Shown: piece by piece, positions 1-8,089 of the stretch | Layout: every line of letters starts with the position of its first letter | Position numbering within the stretch: position 1 is the first letter of the stretch | Source of the DNA: a virus | Reading direction: 5' to 3' (one strand) | Virus record (IMG/VR): IMGVR_UViG_3300044701_001961 | Span: 1 to 36,606 of that record | DNA: 36,606 bases | Position numbers and translations under genes: made by a program | Notes under the pieces: model-generated | The model's input: the letters and a program-made list of their open reading frames with translations, nothing else | The model's database searches: none | Told to the model about the DNA's origin: nothing

Positions 1-127
1 GGCCATGTGGCGCGTTGCACCACGCGGGTTACGGCATCGTTGGGTTTCTCAGCGATGTAGTTGTTCACCGCCGAGTTGAATGCGCCTTGAAACTGCTCTG
101 GGGCAATCTTCCCGCTGTTGAGCTGGC
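1..127. repeat. Terminal direct repeat, left copy (circular overlap)
   Basis: Bases 1-127 are identical to 36480-36606. The repeat lies inside a coding sequence that reads continuously across the joined ends. An exact 127-base overlap is typical of a circular contig from a de Bruijn assembler using k=127, so it most likely shows circularity of the assembly and not a physical terminal repeat of the virion DNA. Confidence 0.97.
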
Positions 128-644
128 CCATCCAGTAGTCATACCCGCCTTGGTCGATCTGGTTGGCGTCAGTGCCAAACCCCTTGCGACCAATGCTGCC
201 GTAGGCTTTCATCACCATGTCTTCGTTGGGGTTCGGCATCACTGCAGCCCTTGCCGGTTGCGGCTCAACCGCTGCACGAATCTCTTGCGCTGGCGCTTGA
301 GGAGGCTGCATGCCGCCATACCCAGCGGTGCCGGGACGGGACAACTGCGGGACTTGGTAGCCGCCTTGCATGATGTTGCTCGACAGGCCCATGATGTTCG
401 GAATCAGACCCGTTCGCATGCTGTCCAGATCACTGAAGATGTTCTGGTACGCCGTCATGCTTTGCGGGCTAAACGGGTTCTGCTCGTAGAACCGCTGGAG
501 TTCCTGCCCGCGGGCGATCTGATCCTTCAGCCACGGCTGCGCGGGTGCCCACGGCTCACGGGATGCGGATGCTTGCGCATCATCGCCGCCAAGCAGACCG
601 CCGACCACAGAACCAACGACCGGCCCAATAATTGCCTCTGGCAT
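1..644 (-). CDS. Internal virion protein, N-terminal part of a gene split by the window ends (DUF4214-like segment)
   Basis: Starts MPEAIIGPVVGSVVGG at the ATG complementary to 642-644, behind the ribosome binding site AAGGAG, which lies in the last codons of the gene upstream. The frame is open to base 1. When the circle is closed it continues into 36314-36479, giving 269 aa. The N-terminus is Gly/Ala rich like other phage ejection proteins. Around residues 157-195 there is a segment with the pattern GGYDYWMGQLNSG, which resembles DUF4214 repeats (an acid/aromatic 'YW..qL..G' motif seen in secreted and virion proteins). Lying between a small GNAT-like protein and two large putative ejection proteins, it is probably a component ejected with or protecting the DNA. 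The exact role is inferred. Confidence 0.85.
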   Translation of the reverse strand, partial: MPEAIIGPVVGSVVGGLLGGDDAQASASREPWAPAQPWLKDQIARGQELQRFYEQNPFSPQSMTAYQNIFSDLDSMRTGLIPNIMGLSSNIMQGGYQVPQLSRPGTAGYGGMQPPQAPAQEIRAAVEPQPARAAVMPNPNEDMVMKAYGSIGRKGFGTDANQIDQGGYDYWMGQLNSGKIAPEQFQGAFNSAVNNYIAEKPNDAVTRVVQRATW

Positions 645-645
645 A

Positions 646-1008
646 TCAAATCTCCTTCTCAAAGGTGATGGTTTTGACCTTGTAGTCGGGCACCTTCTTG
701 GCCCAGCCTTTACGGCCCGTGAACAGTGCCTTGGAGCAGCCCACTTGCTTGCCCCAAGATTCCATTTCTTGCATGAGTGCAGGGTCGTATTCCCCCGCCA
801 TTGCGACGATGTGCAAGACGCGCTGCGTGCCTTGCTGCACCTCGGTGATCGCCCAGAGGTCGCCGTGCCGCCATAACTGCGCCAGGTCGGCCTTGCAGCG
901 TTCAATCCACATCGGTGCGGTGTGGATGTAGCTGCGGTCAAATGCAGCGTCTAAAGCCCGAATGGCTTGCCCTTCAACCTCGCGCAACTGCGAGAGTGGA
1001 ATGAGCAT
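646..1008 (-). CDS. Small virion-associated protein, GNAT-like / T7 gp13-like
   Basis: 120 aa. Its ATG overlaps the stop of the upstream gene (TGATG), so the two are translationally coupled. The sequence has 'LWAITEV' followed by a Gly-rich beta strand and a C-terminal 'GRKGWAKKVPDY' motif. This is the pattern of small GNAT-fold-like phage proteins encoded beside internal virion proteins in short-tailed phages (compare internal virion protein A of T7). No acetyl-CoA loop is clear, so enzymatic activity should not be assumed. It could equally be a structural or assembly factor. Confidence 0.8.
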   Translation of the reverse strand: MLIPLSQLREVEGQAIRALDAAFDRSYIHTAPMWIERCKADLAQLWRHGDLWAITEVQQGTQRVLHIVAMAGEYDPALMQEMESWGKQVGCSKALFTGRKGWAKKVPDYKVKTITFEKEI

Positions 1009-2222
1009 CAGAAGTTAATGCCGAGGTCTTGGTTTCCAAACATGTAGCCAGAACCAAACCCGCCCGCGCCGGATGCGCCAGTGGCATATGGGCTGCTACC
1101 GCCCCAACCACGCTGGAACGCATTCCCCAACTGATAACCGCCCAAGGCACCCATCAACGGATTACCCGGCATGGATTGGTTGCTCACCCCACCCTGCCCT
1201 GCAAAGCTGTTGGCTGTGTTGGCAAAGTTGTTGAAGTAGTTCAGCGGCGTGTTCCACATCGAGTTACCTGCGTTCAGGCCGATCTGGTTGCCGTTCATCA
1301 GCGTGCTGTAGGCATTCAGGCCAAGGTTCGCGCCTGCGATCTGGTTCTGCACGTTGCTGTTGTAGGCATTCAATCCGAGGTTGGCAAAGCCCAAGTCGTT
1401 CTGGCGCAGGCCCAGGTCGTAGTTCTGGTTCATGCCGTAACGCTGGGTCGCGTTGTTCATTCCGGCAATGTTGTATTGGTTGCGCAGTCCAGCGTAGCCG
1501 AGCTGGTTCTGTTTCTGTCCCAAGTTGTAGTTCAGGTCTTGGCCGCGAGTGGTCGCGCCATAGTTCAAGTCCTGACCGCGCAGGTTTGTCTGGTTTTGCA
1601 TGTTGGCAATGCTGTACTGGTTGTTCAGTCCTGCATAGCCAAGTTGCTGATTCAAGTCCTGACCGCGCTGCGTCGTGGCGTTGTTCATTCCAGCCACTTG
1701 CACTTGCGTCCTGTTGCCAGCGTCTGCAATACCCCTTTGATTCGCCAAGCCAGCAAAGCCAAGTTGCTGGTTCAAGTCTTGTCCACGCAAGGTGGTCTGG
1801 TTCTGCATCCCCGCAATGCCAGCTTGGTTGGCGAGGCCGGCATACCCCAACTGGTTGGTCAGGTCTTGGCCGCGCAGTGTGGTCTGGTTTTGCATTCCTG
1901 CAATGTCGCGGTTGACATCTTGACCCCGCATGGCAGTTTGGTTCTGCATGTCAGCAATGCGGAACTGGTTCGACAGATTCTGGTCATTCTTGTAGGCATC
2001 CCCGTACAGGTTTGCCAACGAGTTAGCGATGCCCTGCTGCGTCTGACCAATGGCAATACCTTGTGCAATGCCCTGACGCGACCCACCAAACCCGCCCGCT
2101 GCAACGGCACCGCTGTTGATCTGCGGCAGCAGATTGAACGACAGGTTCTGATTGGCCTGATTGGTCAGAGCCTGCGCCTGAGCGCCCAGATAGGGATTAC
2201 TGCCAAAACCGAGATTGAACAT
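1008..2222 (-). CDS. Gln/Asn-rich repeat internal virion protein
   Basis: 404 aa. After an N-terminal hydrophobic/Gly segment (MFNLGFGSNPYLGAQAQ) the protein carries degenerate tandem units built on 'NQTTLRGQDLNQQLGYAGL'. Six copies of RGQD are visible between about residues 100 and 230, each unit about 25-28 residues. The C-terminus is Gly/Asn/Tyr rich. This composition, with predicted helix-turn repeats and no enzymatic motif, is typical of podovirus proteins between the tail nozzle gene and the ejection proteins. It may be a DNA-ejection or core component. The repeats are also visible in DNA as 'caggtcttggccgcg'-type blocks, so length variation by recombination is likely. Confidence 0.85.
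   Translation of the reverse strand: MFNLGFGSNPYLGAQAQALTNQANQNLSFNLLPQINSGAVAAGGFGGSRQGIAQGIAIGQTQQGIANSLANLYGDAYKNDQNLSNQFRIADMQNQTAMRGQDVNRDIAGMQNQTTLRGQDLTNQLGYAGLANQAGIAGMQNQTTLRGQDLNQQLGFAGLANQRGIADAGNRTQVQVAGMNNATTQRGQDLNQQLGYAGLNNQYSIANMQNQTNLRGQDLNYGATTRGQDLNYNLGQKQNQLGYAGLRNQYNIAGMNNATQRYGMNQNYDLGLRQNDLGFANLGLNAYNSNVQNQIAGANLGLNAYSTLMNGNQIGLNAGNSMWNTPLNYFNNFANTANSFAGQGGVSNQSMPGNPLMGALGGYQLGNAFQRGWGGSSPYATGASGAGGFGSGYMFGNQDLGINF
1380..1985 (-). repeat. Degenerate in-frame tandem repeats within the Gln/Asn-rich virion gene
   Basis: About 75-84-nt units coding for the pattern NQT-x-RGQDLN-x-LGYAGLxNQ-x-IAGM recur with partial sequence identity across this stretch. They lie wholly inside the 1008-2222 gene. 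Confidence 0.75.
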
Positions 2223-2230
2223 GCTTTACC

Positions 2231-2476
2231 TCACAATTTGACCCAAGTCGCTCCGACTCGGGCATACACGCCAGCACCAGAACCAGGATTCCAGGTGGTG
2301 CCGTCCGCTTTCACAATCATTCCGTCAAAGATGCGCGACGGCGCTGCGTAGAGCGTCTTCAGCGCAACGTAGTCGGTGGGCTGCGACGCTTGCAGCGCCA
2401 ACTTGTCCAGCTCCACTCGCAAGGATTCCGCAAGGCTTTCCAGCGTCTGCGGATTGATCGCGCCACGCTGGTACAT
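2231..2476 (-). CDS. Hypothetical virion-region protein (81 aa)
   Basis: 81 aa beginning MYQRGAINPQTLESLAESLR. The start overlaps the stop of the nozzle-like gene (TGATG), so translation is probably coupled. The N-terminal half is helical with heptad-like Leu spacing. The C-terminal half ends with 'DGTTWNPGSGAGVYARVGATWVKL', a beta-hairpin-like ending common in tail fibre and tail accessory proteins. No family can be named with certainty. By position it is a minor structural or chaperone protein of the tail. Confidence 0.78.
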   Translation of the reverse strand: MYQRGAINPQTLESLAESLRVELDKLALQASQPTDYVALKTLYAAPSRIFDGMIVKADGTTWNPGSGAGVYARVGATWVKL

Positions 2477-4029
2477 CAGAACTCCCCTGCCGGAACAATG
2501 TCCATGTCAATCGAGCGAATACGCCAAGAAGTGTTTGCCGTCGTGTACACCCGATACGACAAGAACCGGCCCGTGGCAAACGCATCCGCCTTGTAGGTTG
2601 ATCCGATCACATACGCCACGGGGTCGCTCCATGTGTAGCTGCCCTCCACATCCATTGCGCCACCAACTTGGATGTACACCGTGCTGCCGGTCTGCCCATC
2701 AATGCGCGGGTACAGCGATCGCACCACCTTGACCCGATCCGGGGCATCAAACGCCAAACCCGTGCGCTCCACCCTGGCCGTGAACGAAGTCCCCGCAAAG
2801 TCAGACCCTACGTCTGTGCCAAGCAATGCTGGAGCCGTGCTGGTCAGGATGAAACGGGACTGAGTGTTGGGAATGTCAGACTGCGACCAAAACGATGTAT
2901 CTGAGGCCCAACTGTCAGGGTCTGACGCCCAGCTGGCCGGGCTTGTGTACTCGTATTGCCCCGATGTCCCGTAGGTCACATTACTGAGTTGGCGAACGCT
3001 GAACGTGTTGTCTGCCCAGTTCCAGATCAGTGCCTTTGTGCAGACTTGTTGCCCCTTTTCAGGGAAGCAAATCCATGCCTCATTGAGAGCAGGGTTAGAC
3101 ACCACAAACGAGCGACTGCTGTATTGCTCATCCATGTTGTCAAACAGCCACTGACGCATCTTCCCCGTCAAAATGGATTGAGGGCCGGTGCCGTTGTGGA
3201 TCACCACATCACCAACCGTCAGAACCAAGTGGCCGCTCGGAATGTTGCAAACGCATCCCGCCGCTATCGCACCTACTTCACCCGGCAGCCGCCGAAACTG
3301 CCAGATGTACTGACCGCCGATGTACGTCATTGAGTACATGGAATCGGTCTTGTAGATGATGAACTGATCGCCCATCTGCAGGCCGTCCACGATGACGCCC
3401 GCCGTCTCTGACAGGTCAACCTCACCCGCATCCACCGCAGGATTGGTTTCATCCCACGAGGCAGGCACGGTGCCGGGGTCAGCCGCCGATGACCACTTGA
3501 CCATGTGCGGGTACACCGTCGAACTCTTGGTGACATGCAGCGCCACCAAGTAGTTCTTGAACGGCCGGATCACCTTGCAGCGCGACGTGGAAGGCCACGC
3601 AGTCAATGCCGCCAAGTCGGTGCTGGTATTGCCGCCCCAAAACATCGGGACATCCACACCGTTGTTCAGGATCAACACGCCGTTGAGGGCTCCGCCAGTC
3701 CATCGGTTTTCGGCAAGCCCGGTCAGGGTTGGCCCCGTGATCTCGGTCAGGTTGCCATCGTCGCCTTCAACAAATACCTTGGATGTCCCCGCGTACACCA
3801 CAAACTTTCGCGTCGTGGTGTTGTACAGCTGAACAAAGTACGGTGTGATGCTTGGTGTCGTGAAAACACTTGTCTCGCCAGCAATACGTTCAGCCGATCC
3901 ATTGCGAAACCGCACGTTGATCGCATCGCTCACGGCGGAGACGGGCAGCTCAAACGGCTGCACGTCTTTGATCAGCCCTGCTGCACCAATTTGCGGAATG
4001 GTGACTTTTGGCATGTTCAGGCGGGCCAC
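2476..4029 (-). CDS. Tail nozzle / DNA stabilisation protein (P22 gp10 / T7 gp12 functional class)
   Basis: 517 aa, beta-rich throughout. The N-terminus 'GAAGLIKDVQPFELPVSAVSDAINVRFRNGSAERI' is the characteristic opening of podovirus packaged-DNA stabilisation or tail nozzle proteins: inputs, a parameter list, then 'NVRFRNG'. The following segments, 'RKFVVYAGTSKVFV' and 'GVLILNNGVDVPMFW', look like beta-propeller blades. It would sit below the adaptor ring and close the portal channel. Its place after the adaptor and fibre genes fits. The overlap with the downstream and upstream genes (13 nt with the 182-aa gene) suggests an operon with coupled translation. Confidence 0.85.
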   Translation of the reverse strand: MARLNMPKVTIPQIGAAGLIKDVQPFELPVSAVSDAINVRFRNGSAERIAGETSVFTTPSITPYFVQLYNTTTRKFVVYAGTSKVFVEGDDGNLTEITGPTLTGLAENRWTGGALNGVLILNNGVDVPMFWGGNTSTDLAALTAWPSTSRCKVIRPFKNYLVALHVTKSSTVYPHMVKWSSAADPGTVPASWDETNPAVDAGEVDLSETAGVIVDGLQMGDQFIIYKTDSMYSMTYIGGQYIWQFRRLPGEVGAIAAGCVCNIPSGHLVLTVGDVVIHNGTGPQSILTGKMRQWLFDNMDEQYSSRSFVVSNPALNEAWICFPEKGQQVCTKALIWNWADNTFSVRQLSNVTYGTSGQYEYTSPASWASDPDSWASDTSFWSQSDIPNTQSRFILTSTAPALLGTDVGSDFAGTSFTARVERTGLAFDAPDRVKVVRSLYPRIDGQTGSTVYIQVGGAMDVEGSYTWSDPVAYVIGSTYKADAFATGRFLSYRVYTTANTSWRIRSIDMDIVPAGEF

Positions 4030-4565
4030 ACAAGCGCGGGAAGGCTCGGCTCAATGTCAGAGAACCCGGTGGGAATCGGTCTGGTGCCCGCCTCCACCTC
4101 GGCAAGAATCTCGTACAGCTTGGCCCACGTCTGGTCACGCGCCTCAACGCAATACTGACCTTCGCGCTGGAACTTCAGCACGGTTGAGCTTGCGTAGGTG
4201 CAGGCCGACAAGATGCCGTCGAAATTGCGGGTCTTAGCAAACTCGTCCAAGCGCTTTTGCGTGCTTGACACCACCTCGTCTTGTAGGCGCAGTGCCGCCG
4301 CCGCCTGGTTGGCGGCAACAACTTCCGCATCAAACGCGTACACCTCCCAGCGCTTCTCCCAATGGCCCTTGTCCGTCAACTCAGGGGCCACTTCTCGCAC
4401 ACCATGCGTCACCGGGTCGTGACTTGGTTGCGGCGAAGAAAACACCACTTGGTAAGGCTGTGGCGCAGCAAACGGCGCAGGAAAGCTCGTGTTGGAGAAC
4501 TCTGCCCTGATCTCGGATTCGCTGACCGGGTATTGGTTGGTGTTCGTGTTGATGTACATAGTCAT
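4017..4565 (-). CDS. Conserved tail-region protein, possible fibre assembly chaperone
   Basis: 182 aa. The N-terminus (MYINTNTNQYPVSESEIRAEFSNTSFPAPF) resembles phage proteins encoded directly after tail fibres. 'YPVSESEIRAEFSNTSFP' followed by a Pro-rich linker and a helical C-terminal half (ANQAAAALRLQDEVVSSTQK) is the usual layout of fibre-associated or fibre-chaperone genes. The last 60 residues contain the conserved 'ILSACTYASS...F..EGQYCVEARDQTW' block. The start may be at 4565 or two codons later. The role as a chaperone is inferred from position directly downstream of the 657-aa fibre gene. Confidence 0.82.
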   Translation of the reverse strand: MTMYINTNTNQYPVSESEIRAEFSNTSFPAPFAAPQPYQVVFSSPQPSHDPVTHGVREVAPELTDKGHWEKRWEVYAFDAEVVAANQAAAALRLQDEVVSSTQKRLDEFAKTRNFDGILSACTYASSTVLKFQREGQYCVEARDQTWAKLYEILAEVEAGTRPIPTGFSDIEPSLPALVWPA

Positions 4566-4594
4566 TCCTTACGCACTGGTGTATTTGCACGCTT

Positions 4595-6568
4595 TCACGA
4601 GTACGCCAGATACAGGTACACAGCCCCGTTCACATTGATGTTTGTTGCCGCTACTTGGTTGACCACAATCCCGCTGTTGTCAGGATCAACCGAATCGTCT
4701 GAAGACACCTCGGCGGCAGCGGTGTTGAGCGACAGTCTTGGGTCGTTACCGGCAACAATTCCGCGAGCACTGTCCCAAACGTAGATGTCTTGCGCCGTTG
4801 CCGCGGTCGCACGAATCACCATGAGGAAACGCGCCCCGGTCGTGAATCCCATGTCAATGGTTTGACTAGATCCATTGCCGGTGTATGTGCCCACCTTGGA
4901 CACGCCCGTGCGGGTGGCCCACATCCAGCAGGTGTATGTCAAGCCACTGCCGTTCACGTCGGTAGAGGTACCAAGCCGAATCGTGGTCGCCGTCGGATAG
5001 GTGCTGTTCCAGACTGTTGTGTCAGTCGCCCGCCCATTGACAGTGGGCATGACGATCTTTTCTGTATTGTTCAGCAGCGACGAGCCAAACACCCACTGAT
5101 TCGTACCACTGCGCGACTTCACAAGCCACAGCTCGGGTGCGACACCCAGGTTGTGCGATTCGTTCTTGTTTGCTCCTGTCCCGGCGTAGCAAATCTGATC
5201 CATCGTGCCGTAGGCACGCACAAAGGCATTGGCGATGTGGTTGTTAGCCGTCGTATTGACGTTCAACTTGGCGGTTGCATCTGTGCCCGCATAAAACCCG
5301 TTCATCGAGCTGAATGCATTGCCATACTCAACCGTACTGACAATCTGCATGTCTAACGCTGTGGCCGATGTAACTTCCGCAGCCGTGCTGCCTGTGAGTA
5401 CATACGGCTGCCCACGCAATCGATCAGCGACAACCATCCCTGTCAGGGTTGAATCATCACGCTGCCGTACCAGCACCAGATCGGGGGCAATCGTCGTGTT
5501 GACCAGTCGGTTATCGGTATTCGTGCCGGTGTAAGCGGTCGGCATGAACACTTGCGTGCCAACGGTCGGCGGCTTGTTCGGTCGGCGAATGGCAACATAG
5601 ACGTAGGTGCTGCCGCTGCTGTTGACGTCTGGCTGACTACTCGTGACCTGAAAGCCACTAGCGGTCGGGCTGATCCGATCTCCCGCGTTGGTCTCCGTAT
5701 TGGTCACGCTGGCATACAAAAATGCGTCATTGCCGCCAGCAGCCATGCCACGCGTCTCGTCTAGCAGCAGCCAATCTGCAACGCCTCCCAAGGCACGCTT
5801 GATCAGCACGAATTGAGGCTCCCAGCCCAACGTGACTGTCGGGCCCGTTGCGCTTCCGTTACCGGTGTACTCGCCGCACCGAATCAATCCGTCAGATGCC
5901 GCGTTGTGGGCAAACAGATACGCGATGTACGTTGCACCGTTGACGTTGGCGTCGGGCGATCCGCTGATGCTTGGCGGGCCGAATACAGTGCTTGTTGCGT
6001 TCCAAGAAGTGAACGTAATGCTGCTTGCGGCAGCCGTTGAGTTCAGCGTGAGATAGGAATTTGCACCGCGAGAAGTGTGATACACAAACCAGTTGCTTGA
6101 AGCGCCGGATGTCCGCTTAATCAAGATCAGCCCCGGAGCGACCCCCAACGAATGCGGGATGCTTTGCTGCGTCACTTGGCCGTTGCCCGTGTATTGCACA
6201 ACGTCAAAGAACTTGGAGCCACGTCCAAACGACCAAGAGGTGTAGATGCCGGTGTTGGTGTTGACCCCCGTTGCGCTTCCCAGCGAGAACCCGTCGCTGT
6301 TGAATGCGGTCAAACTACTTGCCAGCGTGGTTGATATATCGGTCGTGTTGGAGTTGATCTCGTTGTTCGCGCCGCGCGCCGTGTCAAACAGAAAGTGGTT
6401 TTCAGTCGAGTCTCTGCGCTTGATCCACACCATGCCGCCTTTGCCGGACAGATCAATACCGTTCGTGATTGATTGCGAAGACCCGTTGCCGGTGTACAAG
6501 TAGGTGGAGAAGACATCCTCCGCGTACAGCTGGTCAAGAATCGTCGCTGTGTTGTTGGCCGCGAACAT
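4595..6568 (-). CDS. Tail fibre-like protein with DUF7483-type repeats
   Basis: 657 aa, almost entirely beta-rich and Thr/Ser/Asn/Gly rich. The unit 'YTGNGSSQ.I...G..P..vliKr' recurs about five times (for example 'YLYTGNGSSQSITNGIDL', 'VQYTGNGQVTQQSIPHSLG', 'CGEYTGNGSATGPTVTLG', 'GTYTGNGSSQTIDMGF'). Each is followed by 'W.v.D..RG..n....nt.a......' and 'GF.....'. This is the repeat known as DUF7483 from phage tail fibre and receptor-interaction proteins. It lies between a short fibre-like gene and the probable chaperone. It is the most likely receptor-binding or decoration fibre of the particle; the ligand is unknown. Confidence 0.85.
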   Translation of the reverse strand: MFAANNTATILDQLYAEDVFSTYLYTGNGSSQSITNGIDLSGKGGMVWIKRRDSTENHFLFDTARGANNEINSNTTDISTTLASSLTAFNSDGFSLGSATGVNTNTGIYTSWSFGRGSKFFDVVQYTGNGQVTQQSIPHSLGVAPGLILIKRTSGASSNWFVYHTSRGANSYLTLNSTAAASSITFTSWNATSTVFGPPSISGSPDANVNGATYIAYLFAHNAASDGLIRCGEYTGNGSATGPTVTLGWEPQFVLIKRALGGVADWLLLDETRGMAAGGNDAFLYASVTNTETNAGDRISPTASGFQVTSSQPDVNSSGSTYVYVAIRRPNKPPTVGTQVFMPTAYTGTNTDNRLVNTTIAPDLVLVRQRDDSTLTGMVVADRLRGQPYVLTGSTAAEVTSATALDMQIVSTVEYGNAFSSMNGFYAGTDATAKLNVNTTANNHIANAFVRAYGTMDQICYAGTGANKNESHNLGVAPELWLVKSRSGTNQWVFGSSLLNNTEKIVMPTVNGRATDTTVWNSTYPTATTIRLGTSTDVNGSGLTYTCWMWATRTGVSKVGTYTGNGSSQTIDMGFTTGARFLMVIRATAATAQDIYVWDSARGIVAGNDPRLSLNTAAAEVSSDDSVDPDNSGIVVNQVAATNINVNGAVYLYLAYS

Positions 6569-6570
6569 TC

Positions 6571-7149
6571 TCAGACCGTGTAGTTCTGCCCGGCGTTGGT
6601 GCCGTACCAGTTGGTGCCATCAGCCACAAAGGTAAATTTGTCAAGCTTGTTGGCACCAGCCGTGATGGATGGCGCAGTACCGCCAGGCCACTTCACTGTC
6701 CCAGGCCAGCTGACGGTTCTGTTTCCTGTGCCGTCTTGTTTTTGCAGCAAGATGAAGGAGCGGCCCGCTGTGGGTGTCGGGAAGGTGTAGATCACGTTGC
6801 CGGTGAGCGTGAGAACTTGCACCGTCCCGTTCAGTAAATCAATGGTGTACGCAGTGCCGGTGTTGGCTGTTGCCACTTCTTCCGTATAGCCGTTGGTGAA
6901 GACACCAGCCTCAATGGTCTTGTTGGTCAGCGTCTGCGTGTCCGAGATGCCGACCGCCGTCGATGTAACGCCAGCAAGCCGACTTAGCTCGGTATGAGTG
7001 GCCGTCACCGCGCCCGTAATGGACGGGAACGTGCTCAGGATGGTTGACTTGATCAGCCGAAGATGGTCGTCACCCTGGCTTTTTGGGTCGGTAGCAGCTG
7101 GGTTTGTCGCAACCAAGCTGTTGATGTAGGTGCCCGTTTCCAGTGCCAT
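6571..7149 (-). CDS. Short tail fibre / receptor-binding-type protein
   Basis: 192 aa. The N-terminus 'MALETGTYINSLVATNPA...DPKSQGDDHLRLIKSTI' is a very common virion-attachment leader of podovirus and siphovirus tail fibres. It is followed by 'TGAVTATHTELSRLAG' and a beta-rich C-terminal half with 'LTGNVIYTFPTPTAG' and a final 'GTNWYGTNAGQNYTV'. It begins 3 nt before the stop region of the adaptor gene, in the same operon. It probably forms a trimer attached to the tail hub. Confidence 0.85.
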   Translation of the reverse strand: MALETGTYINSLVATNPAATDPKSQGDDHLRLIKSTILSTFPSITGAVTATHTELSRLAGVTSTAVGISDTQTLTNKTIEAGVFTNGYTEEVATANTGTAYTIDLLNGTVQVLTLTGNVIYTFPTPTAGRSFILLQKQDGTGNRTVSWPGTVKWPGGTAPSITAGANKLDKFTFVADGTNWYGTNAGQNYTV

Positions 7150-7152
7150 GTC

Positions 7153-7737
7153 TTACCTCGCACGGGCCACCAGAGGCCCATTCATCGTGTCGCGCATTGA
7201 ATTGCCGTTGATCTCGTCCATTGCCGCCTGAAATCTCGACCCCCACTGAGCAGCTTCCTCTGGGTTTTTGATGTACAGATTGGCCTCGGCCACGGCGCCA
7301 AACAAATACACGCTGGGGTGGCCCGTCAACACCCAGTTGCTGGTGTTGGACACCGACAGCGCAGGGATCGAGCGATACAGCACACCCTCGACCGTGCCGG
7401 TGCCATCGAACACCAGTTCACTGCCTTGCCAGGCAAACATGGTCGCCAAGCCTTCCGTGCCGTTGGCGATGACGCTTTCAATCGTTTGCGCCTTGAGCGG
7501 CGTGCCCTCATATCCATCCAGCCACAGCGTTTTCACAGCCACCGTGTTGGCAGGCGCCGTGATGCGGTTGTTGGTGATGGCCGTGGGCGACAGCGCCAGC
7601 TCGTTGTCCTTGGTGCGCAGGTAGCGGTTGAGCTTCTCCTCCACCAACGCAATGAAGTCAGGAATGACCGTCGTCAGGTCACTGCGGTGCAGCCACTGAG
7701 CAATCGCCGTCTGCAGCTCCGAGTAAGTCGTGATCAC
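7153..7737 (-). CDS. Head-tail adaptor protein (P22 gp4 / 'phage adaptor' type)
   Basis: 194 aa, GTG start overlapping the stop of the upstream gene as GTGA. The N-terminus 'TTYSELQTAIAQWLHRSDLTTVIPDFIALVEEKLNRYLR' is diagnostic of helical adaptor proteins that bind below the portal ring in short-tailed phages. The C-terminus is helical ('AEANLYIKNPEEAAQWGSRF'). A middle beta segment with 'LWLDGYEGTPLK' is typical of the family. In the assembled particle it forms a dodecameric ring connecting the portal to the nozzle. Confidence 0.9.
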   Translation of the reverse strand: MITTYSELQTAIAQWLHRSDLTTVIPDFIALVEEKLNRYLRTKDNELALSPTAITNNRITAPANTVAVKTLWLDGYEGTPLKAQTIESVIANGTEGLATMFAWQGSELVFDGTGTVEGVLYRSIPALSVSNTSNWVLTGHPSVYLFGAVAEANLYIKNPEEAAQWGSRFQAAMDEINGNSMRDTMNGPLVARAR

Positions 7738-8039
7738 TTCAGCACCTTCTCAAACGTCACCATCGCAGGGTTCTCCTTGAGCCAGCGCATCACACGCTTC
7801 TTGTCAATCGTCCCGTCCTGGCGCATCAGCGTCGCCAAAACAGCCATCGGAATGAAGCCCACATGGCGCATCTCACCCCAGCGCTCGCCAGCGGTGTTGG
7901 CACGGGCCTCTGCAGCGGTCTGCAGGAACGGCTCGGCGTCGTAGGTCTTTTCGATGACAGTCTTCCCGGCATCCTCTAAGTGATGCACGCGGGTCTTGAT
8001 GCCTGTCTGTTTGTCTTGTTCTTGGTAAACGATGGGCAT
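7734..8039 (-). CDS. Conserved head-region protein (101 aa)
   Basis: 101 aa, MPIVYQEQDKQTGIKTRVHH. The gene lies between the major capsid protein and the adaptor, where other podoviruses keep a small conserved virion protein. No catalytic motif is seen. The pattern is a mixed N-terminal half and a helical C-terminal half ('LMRQDGTIDKKRVMRWLKENPAMVTFEKVLK'). Its ATG directly follows the U-run of a strong terminator hairpin, so there is no conventional spacer region. The GGGG of the descending hairpin arm lies 7-8 nt upstream and may be the only ribosome-binding element. Expression is expected to be well below that of the capsid protein. Confidence 0.82.
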   Translation of the reverse strand: MPIVYQEQDKQTGIKTRVHHLEDAGKTVIEKTYDAEPFLQTAAEARANTAGERWGEMRHVGFIPMAVLATLMRQDGTIDKKRVMRWLKENPAMVTFEKVLK

Positions 8040-8070
8040 AAAAAAACCCCGAGGGTTGCCCCCCGGGGTT
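8040..8070 (-). terminator. Rho-independent terminator after the major capsid gene
   Basis: On the minus strand, AACCCCG and CGGGGTT form a stem closed by a GC-rich loop and followed by seven U (complement of 8040-8046). The U-run touches the start codon of the next gene. Confidence 0.88.
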
Positions 8071-8089
8071 CTGCTAGTGGCCTAGTGGA

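Noticed and set aside
1029-2351. Plus-strand frame of 440 codons opposite the Gln/Asn-rich gene
   Set aside because: Shadow of the repeat units on the minus strand.
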